NCBI RefSeq assembly: GCF_024345575.1
Contig: NZ_JAGQBJ010000002.1
Span: forward strand, 186,001 to 250,000
Length of the DNA stretch: 64,000 bases
Source: Cyanobium sp. Morenito 9A2
GTDB taxonomy: Bacteria > Cyanobacteriota > Cyanobacteriia > PCC-6307 > Cyanobiaceae
Direction: 5' to 3'
In this document: positions 8,656 to 17,875 of the stretch, one piece after another
Position numbering within the stretch: position 1 is the first letter of the stretch
Layout of the letters: the number at the start of each line of letters is the position of its first letter
The notes under the pieces: model-generated
What the model saw: only the letters and a program-made list of their open reading frames with translations
The model's database searches: none
What the model was told of the DNA's origin: nothing
Position numbers and translations under genes: made by a program

Positions 8656-9222
8656 ATGAAGCTTCTGATCCACGGTCGCAACCTGGAGGTCACTGCCGCC
8701 ATCCGCGACTACACCGAAGACAAGCTCGGTCGGGCGATCGGCCATTTCAACGGCTTGGTCAAAGAGGCCGACGTGCACCTTTCGGTGGCACGCAACCCCA
8801 GGGTGCCCCAGCAGACGGCTGAGGTCACCGTGTTCGCCAACGGTCTGGTGATCCGCGCCCAGGAACGCAGCGAGAACCTCTACGCCAGCATCGACATGGT
8901 GGCGAACAAGATCAGCCGCCAGCTGCGCCGCTTCAAGGATCGCCAGCACGATCACCACCACACCCCCAGCACCGAAGAGTTGCTGGAGGAGCTGCCGATC
9001 GGGGGCGACCTCACCGCCGGCCGGGTGGCCGAACTGCCGTTGCCCGCCGTGCGGCGCAAGTACTTCGCCATGCCGGCGATGTCCATCGACGACGCCCTGC
9101 ACCAGCTGGAGCTGATCGACCACGACTTCTACGTGTTTCGCGATAGCTCCAGCGGCGGCATTCAGGTGGTCTACCGGCGCAACCACGGCGGCTTCGGAGT
9201 GATCCAACCGCGAGAATCCTGA
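8656..9222 (+). CDS. lrtA: Long-form ribosome hibernation promoting factor
   Basis: Binds the 30S subunit and promotes 100S dimers in darkness or starvation. Cyanobacterial homologues are called LrtA (light-repressed transcript). The 188 residues comprise the N-terminal S30AE/YfiA domain (1-~100, with YTEDKLGRAIGHF) and the C-terminal dimerisation domain (about 130-188, VRRKYFAMPAMSIDDALHQLEL), typical of the long form. A strong Shine-Dalgarno, AGGAGGAG, precedes ATG 8656. Confidence 0.94.
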   Translation: MKLLIHGRNLEVTAAIRDYTEDKLGRAIGHFNGLVKEADVHLSVARNPRVPQQTAEVTVFANGLVIRAQERSENLYASIDMVANKISRQLRRFKDRQHDHHHTPSTEELLEELPIGGDLTAGRVAELPLPAVRRKYFAMPAMSIDDALHQLELIDHDFYVFRDSSSGGIQVVYRRNHGGFGVIQPRES

Positions 9223-9229
9223 TTCCCCA

Positions 9230-9246
9230 GCGCCCGGTCCGGGCGC
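9230..9246 (+). other. Perfect hairpin between lrtA and deoC
   Basis: GCGCCCG, a 3-base loop GTC, and CGGGCGC form a 7-bp GC-only stem 7 bases after the lrtA stop and 10 bases before the deoC start. No T-run follows, so it is not a canonical terminator. It may stabilise the lrtA 3' end or weaken read-through into deoC (inference). Confidence 0.6.
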
Positions 9247-9255
9247 ACCCCCGCC

Positions 9256-9948
9256 GTGGCCCGCGACCGACCTGACCTCGCACCCCTGATCGACCACGCC
9301 CTGCTGGACCCCCACCAAGGGCGTGAGGCGATCGAACGCATCTGCGACGAGGCCCGCCACTTCGGTTTTGCCGGCGTCTGCGTGGCCTCCCGCTGGATGC
9401 CCGTGGCCCGGGAGCGCCTGGGAGCCGCCACCTCCGTGCGGCTGGTGTCGGTGGTGGGCTTTCCCTTTGGCGCCATCCCCGCCGAGATCAAGCAACGGGA
9501 GGCGGAATGGGCGGCCGCCCAGGGGGCGGATGAGTTGGATGTGGTGCCGGATTTCGGTGGCCTGGCCGATGGCAACGCCTCGGCGGTTTGCGAGGAGCTG
9601 GCGGCGATCGTGGCCCTGGACCTGCCGGTGAAGGTGATCCTGGAGGCGGGCCGCCACGACGCCGAAACCCTGGCCCTACTGGTGGAGGTGGCGATCGACG
9701 CCGGCGCCGCCTTCCTCAAGACCGGCAGCGGCTTCGGCCCACCGGCCACGGTGGAGCAGGTGCTCCAGCTGCGCCAGCTGGCCCGGGGGCGGGCGGCGGT
9801 GAAGGCCTCCGGTGGCATCGCCGATGTGGAACAGGCAATCGCCCTGGTGGAGGCGGGGGCAAGCCGGCTGGGCACCAGCCGCGGCGTGGCCCTGATGCAG
9901 GCCCTGCGCCGGGGCCCCCAGGCCGCAGCATCACCCGGGGCGCCGTGA
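9256..9948 (+). CDS. deoC: Deoxyribose-phosphate aldolase
   Basis: Cleaves 2-deoxyribose 5-phosphate to acetaldehyde and glyceraldehyde 3-phosphate in deoxynucleoside salvage. The 230 residues contain the Schiff-base lysine in FLKTGSGF (Lys155), the second catalytic lysine in AVKASGG (Lys183) and an Asp in ADELDVV (Asp95). GTG 9256 is the start that gives a full-length N terminus. The stop overlaps the recO start (GTGA at 9945-9948). Confidence 0.92.
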   Translation: MARDRPDLAPLIDHALLDPHQGREAIERICDEARHFGFAGVCVASRWMPVARERLGAATSVRLVSVVGFPFGAIPAEIKQREAEWAAAQGADELDVVPDFGGLADGNASAVCEELAAIVALDLPVKVILEAGRHDAETLALLVEVAIDAGAAFLKTGSGFGPPATVEQVLQLRQLARGRAAVKASGGIADVEQAIALVEAGASRLGTSRGVALMQALRRGPQAAASPGAP

Positions 9949-10775
9949 ACAGCGAGGATCGCCTTGAGGGTTTGGTCCTCAAGGTCGGTCCGTTGGGGGA
10001 GAACGATCGTCTGCTCACGCTGCTCAGCGCCAGCCATGGGCAGATGCGCCTGGCCGCCCCCGGTGCCCGCCGGCCCAAAAGTTCCCTGGCCGCCGCCGTC
10101 CCCTTGGCGGTGCTGGCCCTGCAGGTGGGCGGTGGCCGCGGGCTGCGCCGGGTGCGCCAACTGACGGTGCTCCGCAGTTTCGCCGCCCTGGCCGGGCGAC
10201 TCGAGACGCTGGCCGCCGCCCAGGGTCTGGCGGAACTGAGCTTGCTGCTGGTGCCGGAGGGATCACCGGTGGAAGGCCTGCTGGAGACCCTGCTGCTGCT
10301 GCTGGCGCGCCTGGAGCAGGTGGTCAAGGAGCGCCAGGAAGGTCTCGGGGCCCTGGCCCTGGCCGTGCAAGGGAGCGTGCAGCTGCTGGCCCTCGGGGGC
10401 TATGCCCTCCCCCTGGCCCACTGCATGCGCAGCGGTGCGCGGCTGGAGCCACCCCTAGGCGACTGGAGCTGGCGCTGCAGCCTGATCCCCGACGAAGGGT
10501 TTGTCCTTGGCGCCGTGGCCGGCGCCCATGTGGTCCTCAATGCCTCGGAACTGGCGTTGCTGCAACGGCTCACCCGTCCGGCCCTGCCCCTCTGCCGCGA
10601 CGGCTCCTTGATGGGGCCGCTGCCGGTGTGGCTGCGGTTGCTGGATCTCGTGGAGCTGTGGAGCCGCCAGCACCTGGGGCGCTCTCCCCGGGCCTGGCGG
10701 CTTGTGCGCGAGGCCATCTCCCCGCGGGGACCCGCTGCGTCATCATCAGGGTCCGCACCTCCATCGAGCCCTTGA
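9945..10775 (+). CDS. recO: DNA repair protein RecO
   Basis: Recombination mediator that helps load RecA at gaps together with RecR. The 276 residues start with the OB-fold segment (LEGLVLKVGPLGENDRLLTLL, then a GARRPKSS block) and continue with the helical C-terminal part of the family. The C-terminal cysteine cluster of some RecO proteins is absent. GTG 9945 overlaps the deoC stop by four bases, and the frame remains open further upstream only through deoC. The TGA overlaps the TTG start proposed for the next gene, so deoC, recO and the transporter are probably co-transcribed. Confidence 0.85.
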   Translation: MNSEDRLEGLVLKVGPLGENDRLLTLLSASHGQMRLAAPGARRPKSSLAAAVPLAVLALQVGGGRGLRRVRQLTVLRSFAALAGRLETLAAAQGLAELSLLLVPEGSPVEGLLETLLLLLARLEQVVKERQEGLGALALAVQGSVQLLALGGYALPLAHCMRSGARLEPPLGDWSWRCSLIPDEGFVLGAVAGAHVVLNASELALLQRLTRPALPLCRDGSLMGPLPVWLRLLDLVELWSRQHLGRSPRAWRLVREAISPRGPAASSSGSAPPSSP

Positions 10776-12109
10776 GCGGAACCGAGCAACCATCCGGCAT
10801 CCAGGGAGTCCTGGCCTTGCCGATGTTCCGGAGGCTATGGATCGGCCAGGTCTTCAGTCAGCTGGCCGACAAGTTCTACATCGTGTTGATGGTGTTTCTG
10901 ATCGCCCAGTACTGGGTGACGGACTCGCCGCAGAGCAGCGGAGCCCTGGCGGAGGCGGCGACGGTGCTGCGCATGGATCTGGAAACCCGGGCCCAGATGA
11001 TCACCCTGCTCGCCACAGGCATCTATGCCGCCAACACCATCCCGGCGATGTTTCTGGGGCTGGTGGCCGGGGTCTGGGCCGACCGCTGGCCCAAGCGGGA
11101 GGTGATGGTGGCCTCCAATGGCATTCGCACCGTTCTCACCCTGCTCGTGCCCCTCTGTCTGATCGACGGCCCCCATTGGCTGGGCTTGAGCTGGGGTTAC
11201 TGGGGCCTGGTGGTGATCACCTTCCTCGAATCGGTGCTCACCCAGTTCTTCGCTCCGGCCGAGCAGGCGGCCATCCCTTTGCTGGTGCCCCAGCCGTTGC
11301 TGCTGGCCGCCAACTCGCTTTATCAAGTCACCAGCATGGGGGCCACGATCGTGGGCTTTGCCCTGGGCGATCCGCTGCTGCGCCTGTTGCGCACCTTGCT
11401 GTCCCATGTGGGTCTGCAGAACGGTGAATTCCTGCTGCTGCCGCTTTGCTACGGGGCGGCCGCCCTAGTGATCAGCACGATTCAGATCGAAGAGCGTCCC
11501 CGCCCAGACAGCACCACCACGGTCTGGAACGAAATCGGCGAGGGCCTTGAGGTGCTGCGCGATCGCGCCACGGTGCGCAATGCCATGTTGCAACTGGTGC
11601 TGCTTTACAGCCTGCTGGCGGCCCTCTACGTGCTGGCGATCAGCCTGGCCTCCACGATCGAAAGCCTTGGCCCCACGCAGTTCGGGGTGCTGCTGGCCAT
11701 GAGCGGCCTGGGGCTGGCCTCGGGCGCTGTGGGGGTGGCCCAGGTGGGCCACGACTTCAGCCGCCGCCGGCTGGCCGCGACGGGCCTGGGCACCATTGCC
11801 TTTTCCCTTGTCCTGCTCGGGCAGGTGCGCGGCAACCTGGTGGTCACCCTCGCCCTTTGCGCGGTGCTCGGGGTGGGGGCGGCAATGCTGGCGATTCCAG
11901 CCCAGACCACAATCCAGGAAGACACCCCCGAAAGCCTGCGGGGCAAGGTGTTCGGCCTGCAGAACAACATGATCAACATCGCCCTCAGCCTGCCGTTGGT
12001 GCTGGCGGGAGCGGTGGTGAGCCGCTATGGCTTGCTGCCGGTGCTCTGGGTGCTCGCTGGACTCGCCGTGGTGGCCGCGTTGCTGGAGCGTCCGTGGGAG
12101 CGCTGCTAG
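10772..12109 (+). CDS. Major facilitator superfamily transporter
   Basis: A polytopic inner-membrane protein of about 445 residues with 10-12 hydrophobic segments. The N-terminal motif LPMFRRLWIGQVFSQLADKF and the loop GVWADRWPKREVMV are typical of MFS drug/solute exporters. The substrate is not predictable. TTG 10772 overlaps the recO TGA (TTGA) and keeps the usual short cytoplasmic N terminus. ATG 10823 is the in-frame alternative. It is followed 29 bases later by the glycosyltransferase gene. Confidence 0.85.
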   Translation: MSGTEQPSGIQGVLALPMFRRLWIGQVFSQLADKFYIVLMVFLIAQYWVTDSPQSSGALAEAATVLRMDLETRAQMITLLATGIYAANTIPAMFLGLVAGVWADRWPKREVMVASNGIRTVLTLLVPLCLIDGPHWLGLSWGYWGLVVITFLESVLTQFFAPAEQAAIPLLVPQPLLLAANSLYQVTSMGATIVGFALGDPLLRLLRTLLSHVGLQNGEFLLLPLCYGAAALVISTIQIEERPRPDSTTTVWNEIGEGLEVLRDRATVRNAMLQLVLLYSLLAALYVLAISLASTIESLGPTQFGVLLAMSGLGLASGAVGVAQVGHDFSRRRLAATGLGTIAFSLVLLGQVRGNLVVTLALCAVLGVGAAMLAIPAQTTIQEDTPESLRGKVFGLQNNMINIALSLPLVLAGAVVSRYGLLPVLWVLAGLAVVAALLERPWERC

Positions 12110-12138
12110 CGTTTTCGTCGGAATGAAGCGCGGCCCCG

Positions 12139-13356
12139 GTGGCTCACATTGCCTGGCTAGGCAAGAAATCCCCTTTCTGCGGCAACGTCACCTACGGCCT
12201 CAGCACCACCCATGCCCTGCGCGGGCGGGGCCACCAGATCAGCTTCATCCATTTCGACAATCCCACTGCCCAGCAGTTCAAAGGGCTCAGTCAGTTCGGG
12301 CAGTTGGCCGATCAGCTGTTCCACTGGGCTCCTACGGCACCGGAGCCCGGTGAGTCGCCGGAAGTCGCCCTGCCCTACCTGGTCAAGTCGCAGGTGTACA
12401 CCATCCCTTCCCCGGGGGCCCAGCGGGAGTTCCGCGAATCGCTGGAGCGCCTGCAGCCGGATGTGGTGCATGCCAGCCTCACCCTCTCGCCCCTGGATTT
12501 CCGCCTCCCCGATCTCTGCCAGCAGCTGGGCCTGCCCCTGGTGGCCACCTTCCACCCCGCCTTCGACGCCGGTCTGCGCAACCTCACGGCCGGCACCCAG
12601 CAGCTCACTTACCAGCTCTATGCGCCCACCCTGGCCCGTTGTGACCGGGTGATCGTGTTCTCCGATCTCCAAGCCGAGGTGCTCGCCCGGTTGGGCGTGA
12701 AGGACGACCGGCTGGCGGTGATCCCCAACGGCGTCGACATCGAGGCCTGGCGGCCCGCCGCCCTCGACCCCAGCCCGGCCCTGGCAGCCGTGCGTCAGCG
12801 GCTCGGGCCCCGGCGCGTTTTTCTCTACATGGGAAGGATTTCCACCGAAAAGAATGTCGAGGCCCTGATCCGGGCCTGGCGGCTGGTGCGGCCCGCCGGC
12901 TGCCTGTTGGTGATCGTCGGCGATGGCCCCCTGCGCAACGGCCTCCAGGCGGGCGCGGAGGAGGACGACCTGCTCTGGTGGGGCTACGAGCCGGATCTGG
13001 ACCGACGCGTTGCCCTGTTGCAGGCGGCTGAGGTGTTTCTGCTGCCCTCACTGGTGGAGGGACTTTCCTTGGCGCTCCTGGAGGCGATGGCGAGCGGCAC
13101 CGCCTGTGTGGCCACCGATGCCGGCGCCGACGGCGAGGTGCTGGAGGGCGGAGCCGGCATCGTGATGAGCACCCAAGGGGTCACCACCCAGCTGCGCACC
13201 TTGTTGCCGGTGCTTCGGGATCAGCCCGTCCTCACGGCCGAACTTGGCCGTCAGGCCCGGGAGCGCGTCCTCGAGCGCTACACCTTGACGCGCAACATCG
13301 ATGCCCTCGAAGCGCTTTACCGCGAACTGGTGCCCCAGCAAGCCCTGATCGCCTGA
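12139..13356 (+). CDS. dgdA: GT4 glycosyltransferase, probable digalactosyldiacylglycerol synthase
   Basis: A 405-residue GT-B glycosyltransferase. The N terminus (HIAWLGKKSPFCGNVTYG) and the blocks KSQVYTIPS (84-91) and VVHASLTLSPLDF (109-121) resemble, from memory, the cyanobacterial DgdA family, which adds a second galactose to monogalactosyldiacylglycerol in thylakoid membranes. The nucleotide-sugar site shows the EX7E pattern EGLSLALLE (Glu307-Glu315). Start is GTG 12139. Family membership in GT4 is firm; the lipid substrate is inferred, and another sugar acceptor is possible. Confidence 0.72.
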   Translation: MAHIAWLGKKSPFCGNVTYGLSTTHALRGRGHQISFIHFDNPTAQQFKGLSQFGQLADQLFHWAPTAPEPGESPEVALPYLVKSQVYTIPSPGAQREFRESLERLQPDVVHASLTLSPLDFRLPDLCQQLGLPLVATFHPAFDAGLRNLTAGTQQLTYQLYAPTLARCDRVIVFSDLQAEVLARLGVKDDRLAVIPNGVDIEAWRPAALDPSPALAAVRQRLGPRRVFLYMGRISTEKNVEALIRAWRLVRPAGCLLVIVGDGPLRNGLQAGAEEDDLLWWGYEPDLDRRVALLQAAEVFLLPSLVEGLSLALLEAMASGTACVATDAGADGEVLEGGAGIVMSTQGVTTQLRTLLPVLRDQPVLTAELGRQARERVLERYTLTRNIDALEALYRELVPQQALIA

Positions 13357-13459
13357 GCCAGCGGCCGCACCAGGGCTGCGGGCCAACGCACCGGGCCTGG
13401 GCCAGCCCGAACCGATGCCCCAGGGAGCAGAGGTCAGCGACCGTCCCAGGTTCACCGAT

Positions 13460-13753
13460 TCAGGGGAGAGTGGTGGTGCCCGAGAAGGTCCGGCCATGCG
13501 ACCAATCGACCGTGGTGGCCGAGGATCCTCCGCCGTAGGTCGTCACCCGCTCGCGCTTCCCGCCGTTGGGCCCGCTCACCGTGGCCTGGGTCACACCAGG
13601 CTGTCGATTCACCGAGCGGGTCCAGATGCGTCCACTGGCCCCTGTGGTCGTGGTGGACGTGGTGCCCCACCTGGGGGCCTGGGCCAGCGCCGGAAGGAGC
13701 CCAAGTGCGAGCGCGGCCCCAAGGGCAGCGGTCGACGCCACTGACTTGTTCAT
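13460..13753 (-). CDS. Small secreted Ser/Thr/Gly-rich protein of unknown function
   Basis: A 97-residue protein with a clear signal peptide (MNKSVASTAALGAALALG..., cleavage near ALA-Q) and a polar mature part rich in Thr, Ser and Gly (about 70 residues, no Cys). I recognise no domain. ATG 13753 has GGAG seven bases upstream; an in-frame TTG lies at 13765. It stands alone between dgdA and pyrF. A periplasmic or surface role is inferred from the leader only. Confidence 0.6.
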   Translation of the reverse strand: MNKSVASTAALGAALALGLLPALAQAPRWGTTSTTTTGASGRIWTRSVNRQPGVTQATVSGPNGGKRERVTTYGGGSSATTVDWSHGRTFSGTTTLP

Positions 13754-13867
13754 GACGTTCTCCAAGGGTCGCAGGCCGGGAAACTACCGCGATGGTGGCA
13801 CCGTTCCCAGGTCGCCATCCCCTCCGACCGGCTCCGATCTGTGACCGGATGCGAACGACGCCCCGCC

Positions 13868-14659
13868 TCACTCCCGGAGCTCGGAGCAGCAGGCCGTGAA
13901 AGCCCCAGCAGGGTCGGCCGCCGCGCTGATGGGCCGTCCGATCACCAAGCGGCTGGCACCGGCGGCGAGCGCCTGGCTGGGAGTCATCACCCGCGCCTGA
14001 TCGCCCCTGGCCTCGCCGGTGGGGCGAATGCCTGGTGTGACCAGGGAGAAGGGCTGGGGATGGGCGGCGCGCAGGGCCGCCACCTCCAGGGGTGAGCACA
14101 CCGCACCGCCGATGTCGGCGGTGGCCGCCAGCGCCGCCAGCCGGGGCACGTAGGCCTCCAGGGGCTCTTGGACCTGAAGCTCAGTGGCGAAGCGGGCGGA
14201 CTCCCAGCTGGTGAGCACCGTGACGGCCAGCAGGGTGGGGGCCGGCAGCCCGCCAGCCCTCGCCCCCTCCCCTGCCGCGGCCTGGGCGGCCGCGAGGGCC
14301 TCGGAGCCCGCGCAGGCATGCACGGTGATCAACTCGGCCCCGAGCCGGGCGGCGCTGCGGCAGGCCCCGGCCATGGTGGCGGGGATGTCGTGGAATTTGA
14401 GATCGAGGAACACCCGCAGGCCGCGGCCGCGCAGCTGGCGCACCACATCGGGACCTGCTGCCGTGAACAGCTCCAGGCCCACCTTCACCCAGCGCAGCTC
14501 GGGAATGGCGCCGGCCAGGGCCAAGGCGGACTGAGCATCCGGGCGATCGAGGGCCAGGATGATGAGATCGGCGGGGTCCTGCGCGCAGGGGCGCACACCA
14601 GCGGGAGCCCCAGCCCTGGGAGTCCCAGCATTGGGAGCCCAGCCAGTGGGGTCGATCAC
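13868..14659 (-). CDS. pyrF: Orotidine 5'-phosphate decarboxylase
   Basis: Makes UMP from OMP, the last step of de novo pyrimidine synthesis. The 263 residues contain the active-site block [14 protein letters not shown] with Asp86, Lys88 and Asp91, and the phosphate-binding end VTPGIRPTG and RLVIGRPI. I chose GTG 14659, which overlaps the tyrS stop (GTGA) and gives the family's N terminus. The longer open frame upstream lies inside tyrS. It is co-directional with and probably translationally coupled to tyrS. Confidence 0.93.
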   Translation of the reverse strand: MIDPTGWAPNAGTPRAGAPAGVRPCAQDPADLIILALDRPDAQSALALAGAIPELRWVKVGLELFTAAGPDVVRQLRGRGLRVFLDLKFHDIPATMAGACRSAARLGAELITVHACAGSEALAAAQAAAGEGARAGGLPAPTLLAVTVLTSWESARFATELQVQEPLEAYVPRLAALAATADIGGAVCSPLEVAALRAAHPQPFSLVTPGIRPTGEARGDQARVMTPSQALAAGASRLVIGRPISAAADPAGAFTACCSELRE

Positions 14660-15957
14660 GGCGCCACCAGCCGCCGGAAGGTCTTTTTGCCCAGTTGCAG
14701 CACCTTGCCCTCCAAAGCGGAAACAGCCCCGAACTCCTGGTTGGGATCGACCAGCTTTTCGCCATCGAGTTTCACGCCTCCACCCTGGATCGCCCGCCGC
14801 GCCTCGCTGCTGCTGGCACAAAGGCCCACGGCGGCAAGAAGGTAAAACGCCTTGGCAGGGAACTGAACCAGCCCCAGCGACGCCTCGGGCACCTCCGCAG
14901 CGGCGGCACCATCCCCAGCGGCGCCCGCCACCAACCGCCCGGCGTCGGCCTGGGCCGCCCGGGCTGACGCCTCCCCATGGAGCCCGGCGGTGATCGCCAG
15001 GGCCATGGCCTTCTGGCGCCCCCGCGGGTTCTCCGGCAGGTCCGCCAGATCCAGGTCGGTGAGCAGGGTGAGGTAACTCTCCACCGCCCCATCCGGCACC
15101 TTCTCCAACTTGGAGTAGGTGGAGAGAGGATCCTCCTGGAGCCCCACGGTGTTGCCGAGGCTCTTGCTCATCTTCTGCACCCCGTCGGTGCCGGGCAGGA
15201 TCGGCAGGAGCAAGGCGAACTGGGGCCGCTGGCCGTGGTGGCGCTGGAGGTCGCGGCCCCTCGCCACGTTGAACTTCTGATCGGTGCCCCCCAGTTCCAG
15301 ATCGGAGCGCACCGCCACGGAGTCGTAGCCCTGCAGCAGGGGATAGAGGAATTCATGCAGGGCGATCGGGGCGCCGCTGCCGTAGCGGTTGGAGAAGTCC
15401 TCCTTGGCCAGCATCTGGCCAACGGTGGCGGTGCCGAGCAGGTCGATGACCGACGGCAGATCCAGGCCGGCGAGCCATTCGGAATTTCGGCGCACCTCCA
15501 GACGGCCAGGGGTTTCGAAATCCAGCAGGGCGCTCTCCCTGGGCCGGCCCTGGCCCAACTGGCTGAGGTAGGTGGTGGCATTGGCCTCCACCGCCTCGGC
15601 CGAGAGCTGCACCCGGGTGGCGTTCTTGCCGGTGGGGTCGCCGATCCGGGCGGTGAAGTCGCCGATGATCAGCACCGCCGTGTGGCCCGCGTCCTGGAAG
15701 GCCCGCAGCTTGCGGAACAGGATCGAGTGGCCCAGGTGGATGTCAGAGCCGGTGGGGTCGATGCCCAGCTTCACGCGCAGGGGTCGGCCTTGCCGCTGCG
15801 CTTCCGCCAGACGGGCGCTCAGGCGCTGGTCGGGGTGCTCCTGCTCGCCGGCGGGGAACAGATCCACCACCCCCCGCTGAAGCCAGGTTGGCAAGGATTG
15901 GGCCACCGCCGCGACGGCACCATCGCCCCCAAGCGTTTCCGCACCCTCAGCCGCCAT
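14656..15957 (-). CDS. tyrS: Tyrosyl-tRNA synthetase
   Basis: Charges tRNA-Tyr. The 433 residues include the class I signatures HLGH (74-77, the HIGH motif) and KMSKS (262-266) and a C-terminal S4-like RNA-binding domain ([22 protein letters not shown]...). ATG 15957 gives MAAEGAET; the frame is open to 16017 but with no family-like sequence. An Ala-rich insertion (about residues 330-360) lies before the S4 domain. Stop overlaps pyrF. Confidence 0.95.
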   Translation of the reverse strand: MAAEGAETLGGDGAVAAVAQSLPTWLQRGVVDLFPAGEQEHPDQRLSARLAEAQRQGRPLRVKLGIDPTGSDIHLGHSILFRKLRAFQDAGHTAVLIIGDFTARIGDPTGKNATRVQLSAEAVEANATTYLSQLGQGRPRESALLDFETPGRLEVRRNSEWLAGLDLPSVIDLLGTATVGQMLAKEDFSNRYGSGAPIALHEFLYPLLQGYDSVAVRSDLELGGTDQKFNVARGRDLQRHHGQRPQFALLLPILPGTDGVQKMSKSLGNTVGLQEDPLSTYSKLEKVPDGAVESYLTLLTDLDLADLPENPRGRQKAMALAITAGLHGEASARAAQADAGRLVAGAAGDGAAAAEVPEASLGLVQFPAKAFYLLAAVGLCASSSEARRAIQGGGVKLDGEKLVDPNQEFGAVSALEGKVLQLGKKTFRRLVAP

Positions 15958-15994
15958 GCCCACCCCGCGATGGGCGGATCGTAGGAAGCCGCCC

Positions 15995-16318
15995 TCAGCG
16001 GCTCGCCTCCAGCTCACTCTTCATGCGCTCCAAGGTGAGATTCATCTGGGCGAACATCCCATCGGGGGTGAGCCCGAACTGCCCGAGCTGGGTGCGCAGC
16101 TGCTCGACGGTGAGCTTGGCCTGGAAATCCTCCGAGAGCTCAAAGCGCTTCATGAACACCCTGTAGCGGTCCATCAGCTCCTCCATCCGCTCGATGAACA
16201 GCTTTTTGCCCTCCCGATCGAACTTCCCGTAGTCACCACCGAGCGCCATCAACTGCTGGTAATCCGTGAACAGGCGCTTGGATTCCTCCTGAACGATCTC
16301 CGAATCGAAAAAGGGCAT
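15995..16318 (-). CDS. DUF1825 family protein
   Basis: A 107-residue helical protein beginning [20 protein letters not shown], matching the DUF1825 family that is found almost only in cyanobacteria. It is rich in Glu/Lys/Met and without membrane segments. Function unknown. It lies 37 bases upstream of tyrS and is divergent from the LuxR regulator; a short palindrome (CCAAGG-C-CCTTGG, 16361-16373) lies in the divergent spacer. Confidence 0.85.
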   Translation of the reverse strand: MPFFDSEIVQEESKRLFTDYQQLMALGGDYGKFDREGKKLFIERMEELMDRYRVFMKRFELSEDFQAKLTVEQLRTQLGQFGLTPDGMFAQMNLTLERMKSELEASR

Positions 16319-16417
16319 CGCAGCAGCAGTCTTGAGCAGCGCTCCTGATTGTGGTTGGCGCCAAGGCCCTTGGGGAGTGCGGATAGACGTATGGGCCGGC
16401 TCCCATCAAACTGGGCC

Positions 16418-17122
16418 ATGGATCTCACGCCCCGACTGGAAGCGTTGCGTCAAACGCACGCCCAGCTGAACGCCGTGCTCGCTGGTCGCACAGTGCTGGC
16501 CTGCTTTGGCAAACGCAGCACACTAAGCATCCTGCTGGCCGATCCCAATCGGCCGGAGCTGGTGGGCGGCGCCACCACCCAATCTGAGGGTCTGGCTCTG
16601 GTGGAGCGGCATCGGCCCACCCTCTTGATCACCAGCGAGCGGCTCGAGCAGGGGTGCGGCGTCGAGCTCGCCCTCAGCGTCAAGCAACGGCATCCAGCCA
16701 CCCTTGTGCTGGTGCTGCTGGCCGACGTGAGCGGCCGCAAGCTGTTGCGACGGGCTGTGGAGGCCGATTGCGATGGCCTCTGCCTGGAGAAGCGCATGGG
16801 CCTGGGCACGATGGTCGAGGCGATTCGCGCCCTGGTGGGCGGTGGCCTTTACATCGATCCTGAGTTGAGGGTTCTGCTGCGCGAGAGCAAGCGCGGCGAA
16901 GGGAGCGAGCTGCTGGATCGCCCCACCGCCCGCGAGTTGGAGGTGCTCGAGCTGATGGTGAAGGGATACCGAAATTCCGAGATCGCCGAGGCGCTTGTCG
17001 TCAGCGAACAGACGATCAAGACCCACATCGGCAACCTGCTGCTCAAGCTCCAGGCCCGCAACCGCACCCATGCCGCGGTGCTGGGGTTACGCCACGAGCT
17101 GGTGAACTGGCCGAATCCCTGA
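16418..17122 (+). CDS. LuxR-family transcription regulator with a degenerate receiver domain
   Basis: A 234-residue protein. The C-terminal LuxR/NarL helix-turn-helix (about 165-225, PTARELEVLELMVKGYRNSEIAEAL with VSEQTIKTHIGNLL) is canonical. The N-terminal ~20-145 has the length and beta-alpha pattern of a receiver, but the strand that should end in the phospho-accepting Asp reads LLITSERL (Thr72-Ser73-Glu74), and no acidic pair is obvious near the start. It may therefore act without phosphorylation. ATG 16418 is preferred over the longer frame at 16349. Target genes are not predictable. Confidence 0.82.
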   Translation: MDLTPRLEALRQTHAQLNAVLAGRTVLACFGKRSTLSILLADPNRPELVGGATTQSEGLALVERHRPTLLITSERLEQGCGVELALSVKQRHPATLVLVLLADVSGRKLLRRAVEADCDGLCLEKRMGLGTMVEAIRALVGGGLYIDPELRVLLRESKRGEGSELLDRPTARELEVLELMVKGYRNSEIAEALVVSEQTIKTHIGNLLLKLQARNRTHAAVLGLRHELVNWPNP

Positions 17123-17200
17123 GTTTCCCTGCCGGCGGCGCACGGTGACAGCACCGGTGCAGCCGCTAACTTCCAGCCAGTTCAGCGCGATCCCCTGCCC

Positions 17201-17875
17201 ATGGCCAAGGGCCACTGGTTGGATCCCATCGCCCGCCGCCTGCTGGTGGCCACCGGTCAGCTGCCGAAGACAGCACGCGCCCCCGCGCCTGAAGCCAGGC
17301 CCGATCCTGAGGATGATCGGCTCGAGCGCGAACTTCTGGCCCTGAAACTGCGCCAGAACCCCGCCCTGCGCCTGAGCAGCTTCGACGAGGTCAAGCATGC
17401 CGCCGCCCTGGGTTGGTCTCTGGATGTGAACCGGGCCACCGCCGCCGACTGGTTGCGGCTGCCGGGATGCACCCCGCGCCAGGTGGACTTACTCCTGCGT
17501 CTGCAGCGGGGCGGTGTGCAGCTGAGTGGGCCCGAAGATCTGCAGCGGCTGCTGGAGTTGCCGGAGCCGCTCCTGCGGGGCTGGCAACCGCTGCTGCGCT
17601 TCCGCTGGTACGCGGAGGCAGCGACCTCCGGCGCGGCGCCCCTTGATCTCAACCAGGCCAGCGGCGATCAACTGGAGCGGTGCCTGGGCCTCGCGGCGGA
17701 GCGGATCCAGGGGCTGCTGCGGGAGCGTCAGCGGGGGGGGTTCCTGGATCTGGCCGACCTGCAACAGCGGCTGCAGTTGCCCGCCGATGTGGTGGAGGGG
17801 CTGATTGGCAAGGTGCGCTTCGGCACCGGGCCCGTGGGGCCCAGCCTGCCGAAACCCGACAGCGGCGGCCGCTAG
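17201..17875 (+). CDS. Helix-hairpin-helix domain protein
   Basis: A 224-residue soluble protein. Residues ~75-130 and ~148-205 each resemble ComEA-type helix-hairpin-helix units (DVNRATAADWLRLPGCTPRQVDLLL; DLNQASGDQLERCLGL). Tandem HhH units bind DNA or RNA backbone non-specifically, so a nucleic-acid role is likely; there is no signal peptide, unlike ComEA. The stop TAG abuts the ATG of the GIY-YIG gene. ATG 17201 is well placed. Confidence 0.75.
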   Translation: MAKGHWLDPIARRLLVATGQLPKTARAPAPEARPDPEDDRLERELLALKLRQNPALRLSSFDEVKHAAALGWSLDVNRATAADWLRLPGCTPRQVDLLLRLQRGGVQLSGPEDLQRLLELPEPLLRGWQPLLRFRWYAEAATSGAAPLDLNQASGDQLERCLGLAAERIQGLLRERQRGGFLDLADLQQRLQLPADVVEGLIGKVRFGTGPVGPSLPKPDSGGR

